A stretch of DNA of 64,000 nt, taken from NCBI GenBank assembly GCA_015179125.1, contig WHVA01000054.1:1-64000 (forward strand), written 5' to 3'. The notes beneath the pieces were generated by a model. It did no database searches and was not told the origin of the DNA. It worked only from the letters and a program-made list of their open reading frames with translations. The stretch's first letter is position 1, and each line of letters starts with the position of its first letter. This stretch comes from Gautieria morchelliformis. Taxonomy: Eukaryota; Basidiomycota; Agaricomycetes; Gomphales; Gomphaceae. This document shows positions 34,055-46,889 of this stretch, piece after piece. The translations under genes were made by a program, and so were the position numbers.

Positions 34055-35699
34055 CTAACCTTCCTGATCAGTCACATCATCCTCAAAGTTCTCAGCACTA
34101 AAATCCTGGCTCAAGTGAGTGTTCCCAAATTCAGCCACTATGGCATTGTGGACACTTTGTCTAGCTGCTTGGAAGCTGGAGAATGAAAGAGAGGGTAACA
34201 AGTGGCTGTTAAGTTGACTGTGTTGCTCTTTGAGAGTTAGGTGGAAGCGGCAGACAATAATTATTGACAAGCTGTATGTGCACTGTTAGCACAACCATGT
34301 GTCTTCCTTCTTAACTTTGTGAGAAGATACCTGTTTTGAAGGTTGTTTAAGCAGCCACGAACACTTGACTTCATACCACAATGGAGCTGATATTAGCCAT
34401 TTTAGTATTATGATCACTACCTTACATACCCTTAACACCTGAATTGTGAGAGAACACCAAGTAAACTCCGAAGCTCAATAGGTTTATAAGTAAGCATACC
34501 TTTGCTGTGATCATACTAGCCAAAGTAATGGTAAGCACAAATCTGAATATGAATCAGACATATGAACTATCATAGGAATGATATACCATACCCATATCTG
34601 ACCAAGCCTTACCTGTATATTAGTGATATGTCCAAGTATATAAGCAATATGTTGTATGCTCACCTTGGTAAACCATTATACTAATGAGAGATTTCTTATC
34701 CCGAATCTCACCTTTCCACCAAAGCCTCAGGGTTTGAATTGAGCTCAGAATGGTTACTATCACAACTCCAGTGTCAAAAAGGATTACAACAACATCACTG
34801 ATGGTAGTTACTGTCAAAGGTATTCAGAGACAAATCAGGCAAATACAGACACCTAGATCTTACACCTGATGAGTTTGTTGGTGTTAATCTAGGCAGAAAG
34901 TCCTTGTCAGCACTGACAATGTCAATGTATGTGAAGTAGTGGGATTGCAGTTGGCCAAAACAGACCCATACTATATGCAGTGAAATGAATTTATGCTATT
35001 TATACAAAGTCTGCACAGAGACATACCACATTAATGATGATAGCACCAAGAATAAGCAGCCCAAGGACACCCAAAACTCTTTGATTATGAAGGGAAATAG
35101 CATATGTGCGAGCTAGCAGAAGGCCTAGATAATAAAATGTGTTGATCCTGCCTGAGAAACATATGGGTATAATCACTCACCCTGTACACCAGTCACAGAA
35201 GGAATTTGTACAGCACTAGCTAGGTGACTCATAGTATTACATTTCCTTTGAATATATGAGTGTCTAGCTTCTTCATAACGAATGCCAATCATACTAGATA
35301 CTCATTCCGATCAGTAAGGGTGTTACACAATACCATTGTCGCAATATACCTCAAAGGACACGTTAGACAACTTGCCATATATGGCAACAAGAAACGCAGC
35401 GATGGGCAGGTAACGAGCGAATAAATAGAGAATGGTGCCAATTTTGACGGTCTTGCACCAAATGCACTTGATCTCAGATGGCAGCGTGAGAAGAGTTTCA
35501 TAGATGAGCAGTGCTGTATAACAAGCTATGGAAATCATGGAATTAAATAAGGGTCATGTACACATACCAAGCGCTGCGACGGCGGTAATGTTGACCGCAA
35601 AGCTGGTTCAGGTAAGTCCTTCTGCATCTGACTCAATGTGGTAAGTACGTACAGGTCTGATAACGCCTGGATTTCAGCCGAGGGGTCCGCCTGAGCCAT
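34055..35699 (-). CDS. DUF6533 membrane protein gene, arm C (spliced)
   Basis: Start ATG at 35699 (MAQADPSAEIQALSD). Exon 1 ends at 35653; a 50-bp intron with donor GTACGT joins exon 2 (35602-35568, FAVNITAVAALA). A 54-bp intron joins exon 3 (35513-35350: LLIYETLLTLPSEIKCIW, then KIGTILYLFARYLPIAAFLV). Later helices read FYYLGLLLARTYAISLHNQR and LGVLGLLILGAIII near 35130-35040, followed by FQAARQSVHNAIVAEFGN and a stop near 34055. This copy has no transposon in its visible exons and the first three exons are intact. Complete splicing of the middle was not established. Confidence 0.65.
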
Positions 35700-37700
35700 A
35701 ATGCAAGAAGAAAAAAAAGGGATGCAGACGAGGGAATAAGTTCTGTGTAGCGATGTGCAGCAGATTGTGGAAGGTGCATATATAGGATCCTGGCCATGGG
35801 TGTTGCCAGATCACAGATATTCACAGCATTCTATATCAGTGAGCGTCGAACAAATTTTCCCAAGCGGACATGCCCGATGGAAGATACTCACACATAGAAT
35901 CAATTCAGCTAAGGATAGAGGCATCAGATATGGTTAGCCGCCTGATCGGCAGATTGTTTATTACATCGGGCTGGCATGGGCTGGAAGTGGTTCAGAAGGG
36001 GTTTTCCTTTCGAGCAATTTGAAGTCGAGCGGCATGGAAGTGAGTGAGCGTCAGCAGAATGTCAATGAAAGCAAAGCGCGACGAGCTCACCTCATAAGTA
36101 TGACGAAGACGACCCATTGATGGCATCGTTCCACACCGCCATCCTTTCACTGTGAGATATACGAGGATAGGAAAAGATGATTCAGAATACGAGGACTACC
36201 AGAAGGGATTATGACCTAAAACTGTAAGTTCAAGTCCCTGAGTGTGCACGAGGTTTTGATTCTACATACATGGTCTCCGTGACATGGTGCATTCGGTGTA
36301 TCGACTGCGACGGTGATGGTAGAGCTGTGCCCGGGTGGCCCGGGAAAGCCCAGGGTGAGCTGCAATGTGTTTGTTGTTTTATTCAGTATGCTATTATTAG
36401 AATGACGACAGCGCCACCTAGGGAGAATAAACGGTATTGCTTTTGCAGTCAAGATTGGAAATATTTGTAGCCGTCGTGTTGTCGGCTGCCTTGGAACACC
36501 GGTAACTGGCTGGATCCAGAGCTAAATATAAACGACATTATCCAGATACACAGCACATCCCCATCGAATCTCATAAACATTCATCGACCGGATACTGATA
36601 ATCCTGAGCGAAGTGTGGCCTCGTCGTAGACAAACATGCACACCGACTCGGCAGTTACAACGAGCAGCATGACACAGACACGGACACAGACAAACCCTGA
36701 CGTCGCCGTTGCATGGTACGCACATGTCGTCCCTCTACGCCCTTGTCTTTCACGGTATTACCACGCGTTTTACCCGTCCACTCCAAACGCCAGTTCACCT
36801 CCCCTCACATAACACTGACAGCCTCCCCTCTTCACCCACCGTCCTCTCCAGCGCACGAACATGAACTTCTCATGATGTTTCCGGCGTGTCTGCAAGTGGG
36901 TGTGTGTGTGTGTATGTGCCGGGTGTAGAAAAGGGCGCAAGAGGAACGAGCGGAGTGTATGGTATTTCCCTTTGCATATAAACAGCCCGACCATCCTGAA
37001 TGACGCGTTCACTCCCTTCTGCACCACGTCTTTCCATCCATCCATCCGCCAGCGTGACCCAGACCCAGACACGAACAGCGACCCTGGAGACGCGGATGGT
37101 ACGTCCACTTGCTTAGTCCCTCATGTCGCTTACCGAGCGCCACTCGCTGCTCCCTAGACTCCACCCTCCCGCCCCTCACGTCCTGCACCGGCCTCCAACC
37201 CCGCGGCGGGCTCTTCCCGCGCGACACGCACGCCCACCGCGACACGGGGGCTTCCCCGCGGAGGACGCGCGCTGCCCGTGCGAGGCGTGTGCGCGGGGCG
37301 AGCTCGAGTAGAATCGGCACCTGGAGTGTGAGCGCGGCCGCGGCGCGTGGTTCGGCGTGCGTTTTTAGGCTACGGCGGCGGGGGCGGGGGCGGGGGCACA
37401 GAAGGGTGCTCGCGCGCACTCAAAGGCGGGCGCACGTGCGATGACACCGACCCCCCCAGACGGAGTACTTCAAGGCGGCGCCCGCGCGTGAGTTCCGACC
37501 CTCGGCCGAGCGCCAGTTTCATGTCGGCGGGGAGCGCGTGCGCGCGATTGGCGCGGCGGGGTCCGGGGACAAGCCTCCGCGAAGCCGCGCAGGGGGCTGG
37601 GGCTGGAGAGCGCGACCGACGTCGATGTGTCTTGGCGACGCTGTGTGTCTCGCCTGGGGGTCGCGTACGCGACGCACGCGAGCACGTGCGCGTGTTGTCC
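35700..37700. other. Spacer and GC-rich block of arm C
   Basis: Holds the arm C counterpart of the spacer and the GFPAEDARCPCEACARGELE-like stretch near 37250. A TG microsatellite lies at 36899-36918. No functional gene seen. Confidence 0.4.
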
Positions 37701-40700
37701 CGCACATCCCCGCACCCCTGCACACACACGCCGCCGCCGCCCACAACAACTACAGCCGCACCGCAGCGCCACACGCCCCGCAAGCTCCCTTACCCACGCC
37801 CGCTACCGCCACCTCCACCGCACCCCTACCCGCACTCTTGCCCTTATCCGCCCCCCTTCCAGAGCCCCCCAAACCCCGCCGCCGCCGCCGCACAGGCAAA
37901 TTCACGAAGCGCGTCTTCCCGCCCACCTTGCCACTCAGGAACGGGAACGGGAAAGGACCCGCAGCACGGGCACGCCTACCTGGGCTCGCCGCACTCCCCG
38001 CGCCCGCAACGCCAACTACGTAGCTGACTCTAGGTTCATCGTAGCTCCACAGATGGCTCTGTGGCGCGTTGCCCGCACTAGGTAGACCTACTGCTTTCTA
38101 CTATGCCTCTAGCACCTCCACCTTCCCCAACCTTGACAAGCCCGAGCCTCCTCCTCGCTCACCCACCTCCCCTCGGCGTCCACCCTCCTAGAAAGGTCTG
38201 CGTGAGTCCAATCATGCCCTCTCCTCACCCCACCGTTCACGAAGCTTTTTTTCGGCCAGTGATACTATTGAAGTAATGGGAACCCCGGATATTAGACAGG
38301 TACATGTATTTCTCACTTTATTATACATTGTCAACTAATATACAAGTCCCCCGGTGGACGCACGCCAGTGCTCCGTGTGCTCTGCCGTCAGACCAGGACC
38401 GGGACCGCGGGTCGTGCATCCTGCATCCTGCATCGCGACTCCGAGTCATGAGTAGAGTGAGGGGCTGCCAATGGAAGTACAGCGGCAGGCTGTGGTCGCG
38501 ACGATGGCGTCAAGTGCGGCCGTATCACGACTCGAAGATTGAAGATAGACCGGGACGGAGGACACGGACACGCGGCTGGAATAGGGACTGTACTTTGGCA
38601 GGACATCTTCGGATACTGATGTGCATCGAGATTGTACGGTGCTCCGAGTCGGCGCGTGGGTGTCTTGAATACAGACAGCCGGACACGCGGCAAGCCTCTA
38701 GTAGGAGATTTTGGTACATCCCCGTGTACTCGTGCGCATCCGGACTGTACGGCCCTCACGTGAATATATATATATACGGTACTCTACTTGTGCGAGTGAG
38801 TTCTCAGTGGCCATGATGATCGGGTGCGTCGAGGTCTCCTTCAGTTTGACTCATTTTAACGTGATGGCTGGCTCCACCCAGGCCAAACGCTGCTGATACA
38901 GGTCTTACAAAGGTCAGGACAAGGTGTTCAAGTTATCGACCCCTAGGCTTTCCTTACATATTTGAAACTATGCCGGCCATACCCTGAGCAGACATTTCTA
39001 ACACGCATACTGTAAGTCTATCGGAAAGCTACCTTTCAGCAAGTCGAAACTCGAACGGCGGTGTACATGACATTCGATTTCATATTCTCCCTCGCACTCT
39101 GAAGGGCTTTGGGGGTGTTGGAGGGCGAGGGACACTGGCAGCTGAACGAGATGGACAATGCCGCCCTCGATGAAAATTTAGATCGCGACTTGGAGCCTGA
39201 GAACAGAAACTCGCTCGCTCATCCGACACACCCCACCCATCAAAACACGGATCAGAGCTGCCTGAATCACGGTAACAGTCGAACCAACTCTATATCGACG
39301 ATACCGATGCACACCCCCCTAGACCATCACGGCCGCCGCCTTCCTCGCCTCGCTGCAATCTCTTCTACCGGTGCTTGACCAAATTTAGGTCAGACATGAT
39401 GACAAGGTTCAGAATGGTCAGTCATTGATTCTGGACTGGAAGGAAGTGAGATCTTTGTCCCGTGGTTTTAATGTAGATAATGAAATGGTACGCCACTAAA
39501 CCTTTTCTGCCGATTCTGCCACACTCGGCAGAAAGGCCTTGTTCTGCCAGTTCTGCCATTGCGGGCAATTTACAGAATAAATTTCACTCTGCTCACGATA
39601 GTACCAGCCACCCGGGGCCTAGGTAGACAACATTGGCTTGGGCTGGGCTCAGGCTGACGCGCTAATCATCAACCCCCTCAACAATTACAAAACGGGACAC
39701 TTTGACCAGGTGCTTGTCTTCCACTTCTTTGTCATAAAAGTGCTAATAGCTCATCACTGTCACCACACACCCAGCCGAGACGTCCCATCACCACATACAT
39801 GCTATTCCACGCCGCCTGCACACCTCCACACGCATCGACCGAGATCATCCGAGCCCACACACATCCGCATGACACACTCCAATAACTCCATCGCCCCACG
39901 GACACATTCTTGATCCAGTACCCGCGGATTCACCCCCAATCCGAGACGAAGCCCGAGCCCGAGGCGTGTTGATCCATGGAACGATTCGATACCTAACCCT
40001 TCACGTACATTCTTTCCATTTTTCTTTCTATCTACTTACACTCCACATTTCTGATACATATGACTACCCACACCTTTTCCCATTTGATAGACAAGCTACA
40101 TAGCTACCGCTGCATCCAGAATACCGGTCCCCTGAGCCCAATCACCTGAGCACACCCACACATCACCTCTCCACTCCTCGCACCGCAGCACATCCCGTAG
40201 CTAGATAAATAGTTCAACCTGTACATCCAAAACCCCAGTCAATTAGAACTCACACTTTTTGAAACATCTTGGTACTTTGTGACGCACAATCTTGCGTAGT
40301 TATCACTGAAGAGAATACACACATTGTGTTTTCTCTACCTCTCTGTTTTTACCATCCCACTCGATTCGACTTCAGACAGATGTCTGAATCATACTCGAAT
40401 CATACTCACGACCCATCCTACCATCGATATCTCTTAGTCTTTCACATTCTTGACACCCACTCACCAATAACTGGAAGTCCCCCGCATGTCCTGACAGCGG
40501 CCTGGCCTCAATACAAGTGATTAAGGCGTTGCCTGTTATATCTTCACAGTTTATGGGCTCGAGCTGATGTAGGCACAGACCAAGCGAACTGGATTGGGCC
40601 AATACTTCATCTGTCATGGTTGAGCCTTCGATGCTGAGTTCTTCGAGATGAGCAAAATCAGTCTGGCTGAAAAGCCACTCACATGTGTCAGCTGGCAGCG

Positions 40701-40805
40701 ATGGAGGTTGAGCTTCTGAATGTGCAGTGCTCGCTGAGGCAAGCGCTTGAGTGATGCAGATACATTAGTAGACAATATTAGTTTGTAATAGATATTAGTT
40801 GTGGA
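37701..40805. other. Unrecognised region
   Basis: GC-rich proline/arginine-coding frames to about 38090 look like composition effects. An AT dinucleotide run is at 38765-38776. Repeated TTCTGCC/GGCAGAA motifs occur near 39505-39560. No gene, RNA or transposon could be supported. Confidence 0.3.
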
Positions 40806-41661
40806 TTGTGCCGAACTGCTAATCCTATCCTACAGGTGCATGAGAAAATATTATCACATGTGCGTCCACTCCAGCCCACACCCACCACATCGCATGTGAG
40901 TATGCACCCTATCCCGCCCGCTGTCTTTTATACCACCCCTAGCACTCCGATCATGTCACAAGCAGGTGGGATTGAAGAAAGGATTGGTCCCGCCCTTTTC
41001 TCGAACTCTACTAATGCGCTCCATCCACTGGCTGTTGCCCCCTCCCTTGTTACCTCTGTGGCTGCACCCCGTAGCACACCTTATGAGTCATCAAACACTG
41101 GGTTGGACGCATTGTCTAAGGGTCTTGGGTCACAACCCATATCATCATGCAAGGCGCGTGAAGCATTTTCTTTGCATGACCTCGACCAACTCCTCCACGC
41201 GGTGATCGAGGTCAACCCATACATGGCACCACATGCGAAGCTTGGGGAACACCGGAAAGAAGTGGCTAGGTGCATGCAAGAGAATGGGTGTTGCCTGAAC
41301 CATGAGTCAGACACACTCAAGAACAAGGTGGCATCACTGCTCGCTTGGGTGGAGGTGCATCCTAGCATTTTTATTTTATCTATCTTTGCACGCTGACTAG
41401 AAGAGAGTAGGAGGGAAAAAAGAAGACTCCCCGGTCTGCTCTTGGTAAAGAGTGGGAGCGCAACCCGGCCCTGTTTGCCTCGCTCTCAGGGAAGCTGGAT
41501 GCCGTGCAGCATCTCAAGTTGGAGGCGAAAGGGACCAAGGAGGATCAGAAGGAGCGTCAAAAACAGGTAAGTGAAGGGCTTTGTTCATGATATATATTGT
41601 CTATTAACTATCTAATCAACAGGCCCAGAACCTGGCAAAGGATGCGGGTGAGTCTATGTGA
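40806..41661 (+). CDS. SANT/Myb-like DNA-binding protein of Harbinger type (partial model)
   Basis: Exon 1 (to 41354) contains FSLHDLDQLLHAVIEVNPYM, GEHRKEVARCMQENGC and SDTLKNKVASLLAWVE, a SANT-like helical domain common beside basidiomycete DDE_4 transposases. A 56-bp intron (41355-41410) joins in phase to EGKKKTPRSALGKEWERNPA and LFASLSGKLDAVQHLKLEAK. A second intron (41567-41622) joins to AQNLAKDAGESM and a TGA at 41659. Further coding-like sequence follows: KENDGSQLASISG near 41740 and a coiled coil REAERE, ACQALLEETRRAND, LLDILRQGLLN at 43190-43332. The true 3' end is therefore probably there, after splicing I could not resolve. Start codon uncertain; ATG at 40951 is an alternative. Confidence 0.6.
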
Positions 41662-43095
41662 GATGCCATGGTGATATGCCAGCGACCTAGGCAGAAGCGA
41701 GGATGCTCCCCATCTCCATCAGTTGGGATTTCCGAGAAGGAGAACGATGGCAGTCAATTGGCAAGCATATCTGGGACAGATATGCGTGAGAGCCTTGGAC
41801 AGAAACGATCCTGTGTGGGAGGGAGGTGTCATGATGTGTTTATTTCCCATACTCAGATGCTCTGTTCTCCCATTTCTCACTCCACCTCCGTGTTCGTTCT
41901 GATCACCCTTGCCGTGTTCGGCAACCGATCTTCGCTGTTCGCACCATTTACCATAGCCATGCTGTCAAAGCACGATCGACGTCTTTGGACTGACTTGGCA
42001 GTCATCGCTGGGCCTATCACCTCCTCTGCTCAACCCTCTTTCGATGGTGTTCCTATGATCGGCTATGATCGGATTGTCATGACTTGTGTATTTCCTGCAC
42101 CTTGTTATCCCCATTTCCCCTTTCGCCACTCCTCCCCCATGTTCGCTCGGCTTTGCCCTCCACCTCGACCACTCCTCCCCTATGTCATCTCTGTTCGCCC
42201 TTCCTTGCATTTCGCCAAACAGCCATTCGCTGCTCGCATCATTTGCCAGCAGGCACACCATCAAATCACGATCGACATCCCTACCTGGCATGATGGCTCG
42301 TCAGTAGCTCCATCAGCTTCTCGATCCAACCCCCTTTTGGTGTTCATATGAGCAGGGTACATTCGCGGGACGTTCTACCCGTAGGTCGTGTGGGATCAAC
42401 CCAGTAGATGAAGAACCCGTGCAGGGTGGTGTATATGCGGGCCCCAAGACATGATTTCATACATAGGTGCCTTTGCCACCTTCACTCTCCGTCGTTTCAT
42501 GTTCTCCTTCTTCTCTCACTCTATTGTATGTTTATTTCATCTATGTTGTATCACAACTGTGCACCCCTATCCAACCCTGACTCATGACGGCCTCTTTCCT
42601 ATTCGCTGATACCTCACGAGCATTCGATATAAGTAGTTTGCATTTCGCATGTATATTCCCCAGTTCAATTATCATACATCGTCCATCTTGTGCAAACTTG
42701 ACCTCGCTGCGATCATCGTCTTGAGCCTTCTCCTGGAGATTTCTATCTTCGACCGGAAGAGGACTTAGGCATCACTGGTGAGTTCTCATACTTCATCTTC
42801 GTTACCTTAGCCTTCGAACTATTTTCTGTGCTGACGGTGAAGGGCTCCGAAGGAGCACCTTCGCTGGCAAAGGGATTGTCGCTACTTAGACAACCCTTCC
42901 GTGACACCTTGTACGTTACATCATCAAGTGCCACAGGCTATTTTACTACGACTGTAGATAGGGCGAGCTCCGCTCAGGCAGCCCTCTTATCTTGTGAACA
43001 TTTATTGGTTCACCTATTCGCCGAACGGCATACCTATTCGCACAAGTTATTCGGGCATTCGCTGTGTTCACTAATACACGATATTAACGCCTAAA

Positions 43096-43332
43096 AACCA
43101 ATCTTGACAGGAGGCAGAGGACTGAAGTAGACGACTGGTTGAGCTCCTGGAGGAAGCACATGCAGATACACGCAAGATGCGTGAAGAGGACCACCAGATG
43201 CGTGAGGCGGAACGTGAGGAGGAGAGGAAGGCATGCCAGGCACTCCTTGAGGAGACACGTCGTGCGAATGACCAGCAGGAGAGGACAAGCACAGCACTCC
43301 TGGATATCTTGCGGCAGGGGCTCCTTAATTAG
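43096..43332 (+). pseudogene. C-terminal coiled coil of the SANT-like protein
   Basis: The frame reads RLVELLEEAHADTRKMREED, then EAEREEERKACQALLEETRR and LLDILRQGLLN with stop TAG. The E/R heptad-like pattern and the closing helix fit the tail of the SANT-like family. A TGA precedes it at 43111, so it is either a spliced exon or a relic. Confidence 0.45.
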
Positions 43333-43518
43333 TTTGACATGTCTCACTTGCAAAATATTGTTTTCTTTGCACAAAAAAATGTTTTCATTGACAAAACCAT
43401 TTTTCTTGGCAAAAAAAAAAAGGTATTCTTGAAAAAAAAAAAGACCTAAAAATTGTTTGTTGGCTCTACAAACAGAGACAGGGGTGGCATACATGCATAA
43501 AACTGCTACAGAACATGA

Positions 43519-43900
43519 CTATTCATGGAAGTATTCTTGGAGGAAAGGGGGAGGACATGAATAACGAAGGGAAGTCTGATTCGGCTCCAAGCACGAATGT
43601 GCGTTTGTGAGGAGAACACCAACGCGGTACATGGTCCCACACGCATTCCCCCATATCTTGTGCTTCCAAAAGGGATGGAGGAACAGCTAATCTTGCAAAA
43701 CGAGGCTGAAGCTGTGCTCCACAGATATCCGTACCCCACCCATTGCAGTGTTCCAGGCGCGTTGTTCTGGGGTAAGCACATTCACGGTGGAATACGGACT
43801 CACTATAAAGGGGCTCACCCCATAAGCTGAATCACCATACACGTGGAAATAATGATCCCCGGGTGCATCCCCTTCCCGTGACCCAGGCTGAATCGCATAC
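43519..43900 (-). pseudogene. PIF/Harbinger transposase C-terminal fragment (DDE_4)
   Basis: The minus-strand frame reads HYFHVYGDSAYGVSPFIVSP, LTPEQRAWNTAMGGVRISVE and HSF, then after a TAG where the family normally has Trp, WKHKIWGNACGTMYRVGVLL and TNAHSCLEPNQTS up to TAG at 43519. GDSAYG and the N-M-R-VE-F pattern are signatures of the DDE_4 nuclease family. The N-terminal two thirds are not recognisable upstream. Confidence 0.75.
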
Positions 43901-43960
43901 CGCTTGAGTTAAACGGGGTTGGAGGCGTGAGGGGGCGAGGAAAGGCATTTATGAGATCGC

Positions 43961-45802
43961 GGTGGGGTGTTCGAGCATCATTTCAAATGCCATCCAGTGA
44001 GCAAGGGGAGCACAACATCAATGCCCATCATCTGCTGAGTGGCGAGTTTGAAATCAAGGATGAGTTTCAAATATAGGAGGGACTGTGAGATGTTGTGAAA
44101 TAAGTAAGTCGTTGGCCTTGTGTACATGTACTATATGAAACGTAAAGGATACGTGAAGCCTAACAAATGCTAAATGTAATGCGCCGCGTGTCCTTGGCAA
44201 GTGCCCCAAGGAAGCGCCTGGGCTGTGAACTGAGTGTTGTGGGCAGCTGGTCAGTTACAAGTGTTGGCATGAGAATAGATGAGCAGCTTCCAAGGGGTTA
44301 GAAAACTAGCTCAATACACAACACCAGTACCAGCAATCGAAAGACTCGTTAGCACCCATGCGAGCCATGTTCATTTGTTTGGCAAATGATCACGCACGAC
44401 GGAGCCTGTGTTTTTGAGGACAAGAACCTGATGTTCTAGCGAGAAATCGGTCAGATCTTTGGTACAAGGACAGCGTCCGCACCTTCGAGCTGTGGCAAGC
44501 TGTCGTTCATGTCCGTCTTCGGCACTTTGGTTTAGGTTGTAGTTGGTCGGTTCATGGTGGAGAGGGCTGATTGCGGAGGAAGCTTTTCTAGAGCGACAAA
44601 AATGCGCATTTTCTTTTATTTCAATGATGCTTCAGCCCCAGTGAGAAATGACCCAGGTCCGAGCGGTTCAGGTCGGTGAAAACCGTGGTCCTGGTGTGAT
44701 CATGCTGGATCCGAGTTTTGGCAACCAGTTTTATTGGTTCATGTATGTTCAGGCCAGATGAATACAATTTTTTATATATGATGCTATCGGTTCTGAGACA
44801 TTCAGATTGGATGATCGCACAAATTGGTTCAAATCGGTTTCATAATATTTTTAATCTGACCTATAATACAGCTAGGCACCGACCCCCGCAGCCCTCGACC
44901 GATCCCTGCAGAATCTTCTTCCTCACCAATCCCTGTAGATTCGCCGTTCTCCACCGATCCCACCCGTTGTAACACTCCTATTGAATATTAGAATGTTAAC
45001 AGAGAGAAAAAAAGAAAAAGAACTCACGAGTTTAGCTGAGAGTGGATAATGCTGAGCCTTTCATATCCGGTTTGAGGGAGCTAGCCTTGTTGTGGAGACT
45101 CAGCTTCACATAGAACTGTAAAGTACCATCCATAAGTGATGCGACAAAGACCTAGTGAAATAGTGGCTCACTGCTTTCTTTTCTGGGTCCCCTTCAACGA
45201 TCTTCCACGCATTCTTGAAATCTCCTTTGGTCGTTTTGGGATGGTCACAGCAGTAATTGATGGCAAACAAGTTCCTGCAGATTGAATGAGTCACGATGGT
45301 TGACACAAATGCATGGTACGTACCTTGCCGAGTTGCTCGACTTGTTTGGATATGAAAGTTTTGAAAAGATTACGTTAACTCAGGAATTTATGAAAAGTCC
45401 TCGCGTTTTTGCAAAGCGAGTCGTTGACGTGTTGACGCGACGTGTCAACGGACCTTGAAATTTTTCGGTTCCTGTTTTTTTTTACACCTGGAGACAGTGC
45501 GGTCATATCTGGTCAGTTTAGATTCCATTTCTCAAAACGATTCTAGAAAATCGAGCTCCATAAAAATAGAACATCACGCGCATCATCTGGGGAACGATAT
45601 CTACCGATCCTAACCGACACGTCACCACATCTACCGCTCCCACCCGGTGCCACCTCCCTGGATCCGGGGCATTTCTCACTGGGCTTCAGCATCCAAACCC
45701 ATAGGAAAAAAATAAGGTGTCAGAATAATATTCCAGTGGGAAGATTGAACCTGGTTTTCTTGAGGATTTTGCAAGTGGGAAATTTTCCTGTCTCCAGTGA
45801 TT
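43961..45802. other. Unrecognised region before NLR copy 2
   Basis: The minus-strand frame 45306-45106 includes FAINYCCDHPKTTKGDFKNA, which may be a small exon, family unknown. The rest shows no gene, RNA or clear repeat. Confidence 0.3.
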
Positions 45803-46205
45803 GTAGTATAATTGGTCTGTGGGTCCCTGTAGATGTGCCTGCTTCACCACCTTGTGTTTATATATGTACCCATTGACCCAAATGGGCCAAACCTGTGCGT
45901 CTGGCATGATGGCACCACGAGAGACGCTGCGATAAGAGGTGTCAACGCTTTTTTCTCTGTTACTCTAACCAACTCGACACTACTAGGATGGCTGCAGCAT
46001 TGGGATTAACAGGTAAGCCACCGACAATTTATCAGAACCGTTGGTGGCCTGCTAACCACCCCAATCAGCGGCTATCATTGCCGTTCTCCAGCTCACTGGG
46101 GTGACTATAGGTGCATGCTACAGCTATGGGAATGGCATCAAGAACGCAATGAGAGACAAGGAAAGGATAATTGATCAGCTATTTGGACTCCAAAAAGTGC
46201 TCGAC

Positions 46206-46889
46206 TGTTACGACCGTTCATTTCCAACTTCCGACCCTCAGTTCTGCAACACCTTCTGCCCCTCCGATATTTCCGCAACACCTTCCGCCCCTCCGATATT
46301 TCCGACATTCCGCCCCTTGTACATTTCCCTTGTTCTTTCGACTCTATTACTCGGACCCACCGGACCCACCTCACCGTTCATCAAGATCATACGTCCGGTC
46401 CTCCTTGTGTTTCGTTGTCAGATATGTTTTCCCGACCCCTTGTTCTTTGCCATTGTTCTACCTTACCCTGAACCCCCCTTGTAGTCCCATTGTTCCCAAT
46501 AGTTAGTTCCCACGCATTGTTTACTCGACTTCCGCTTCCCCCGGAATTTGCTTAGTACCATATCATTACCTGTTGCCTCAGCTCTTTGTATAAAAGCCTG
46601 TCATGTATGTCTCTTATTCTGCAATCAGATAATCACCTTCGATACTTGATTTCCTTCGCTCCATCTCCTGTTCTTAGTACAGCGAGTCTAGCAAGATCTC
46701 ATTCTCTCTCCGTCCTCCGCCTTCCGCCTCAGTTCCGACTCAAGTTCCGACCAACCTTTGGTTCAGTACATTCTGCCTTCCGACTCATTTCTGAAATACT
46801 TAGGACGATAGTTCATTGGGGGCGCAACCTATAAGTTGAAGCCACTGTCCTTTCCAGTTCCGACTTAGCGGAAATCTCAATACATAACA
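46206..46889 (+). repeat. Solo Ty3 LTR in NLR copy 2 (TSD TCGAC)
   Basis: 684 bp starting TGTTACGACC and ending ACATAACA, flanked by TCGAC at 46201-46205 and 46890-46894. Copy 1 of the NLR has the uninterrupted sequence at this point. Belongs to the LTR family of the complete element at 55397, with a partly different 5' third. Confidence 0.92.

Larger units (their letters stand above)
32370..37700. repeat. Large repeat arm C (same orientation as B, partial)
   Basis: Matches arm B from the outer region through the DUF6533 gene and spacer into the GC-rich block, then diverges near 37700 before the recognisable GH3 domain. It is interrupted by a hAT-type element at 32528-33675. It appears the most diverged of the three arms by eye. 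Confidence 0.75.
40806..43960. mobile_element. Decayed PIF/Harbinger-type transposon region
   Basis: A SANT/Myb-like protein gene (+) and a DDE_4-type transposase remnant (-) face each other within 3.1 kb, as expected of the two-gene PIF/Harbinger layout. Terminal repeats and TSD were not identified, so the outer limits are approximate. Confidence 0.55.

Noticed and set aside
37347-38027. 226-codon GC-rich frame
   Set aside because: Proline/arginine/threonine-rich translations occur in several frames of the same GC-rich DNA, so it is probably a composition artefact.
38304-38816. 170-codon frame
   Set aside because: No domain, no conservation signal and arginine/cysteine-rich random appearance; open frames exist on both strands.
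44820-44850. Possible tRNA T-loop (GGTTCAAATC)
   Set aside because: No matching D-arm, anticodon arm or acceptor pairing could be built around it.
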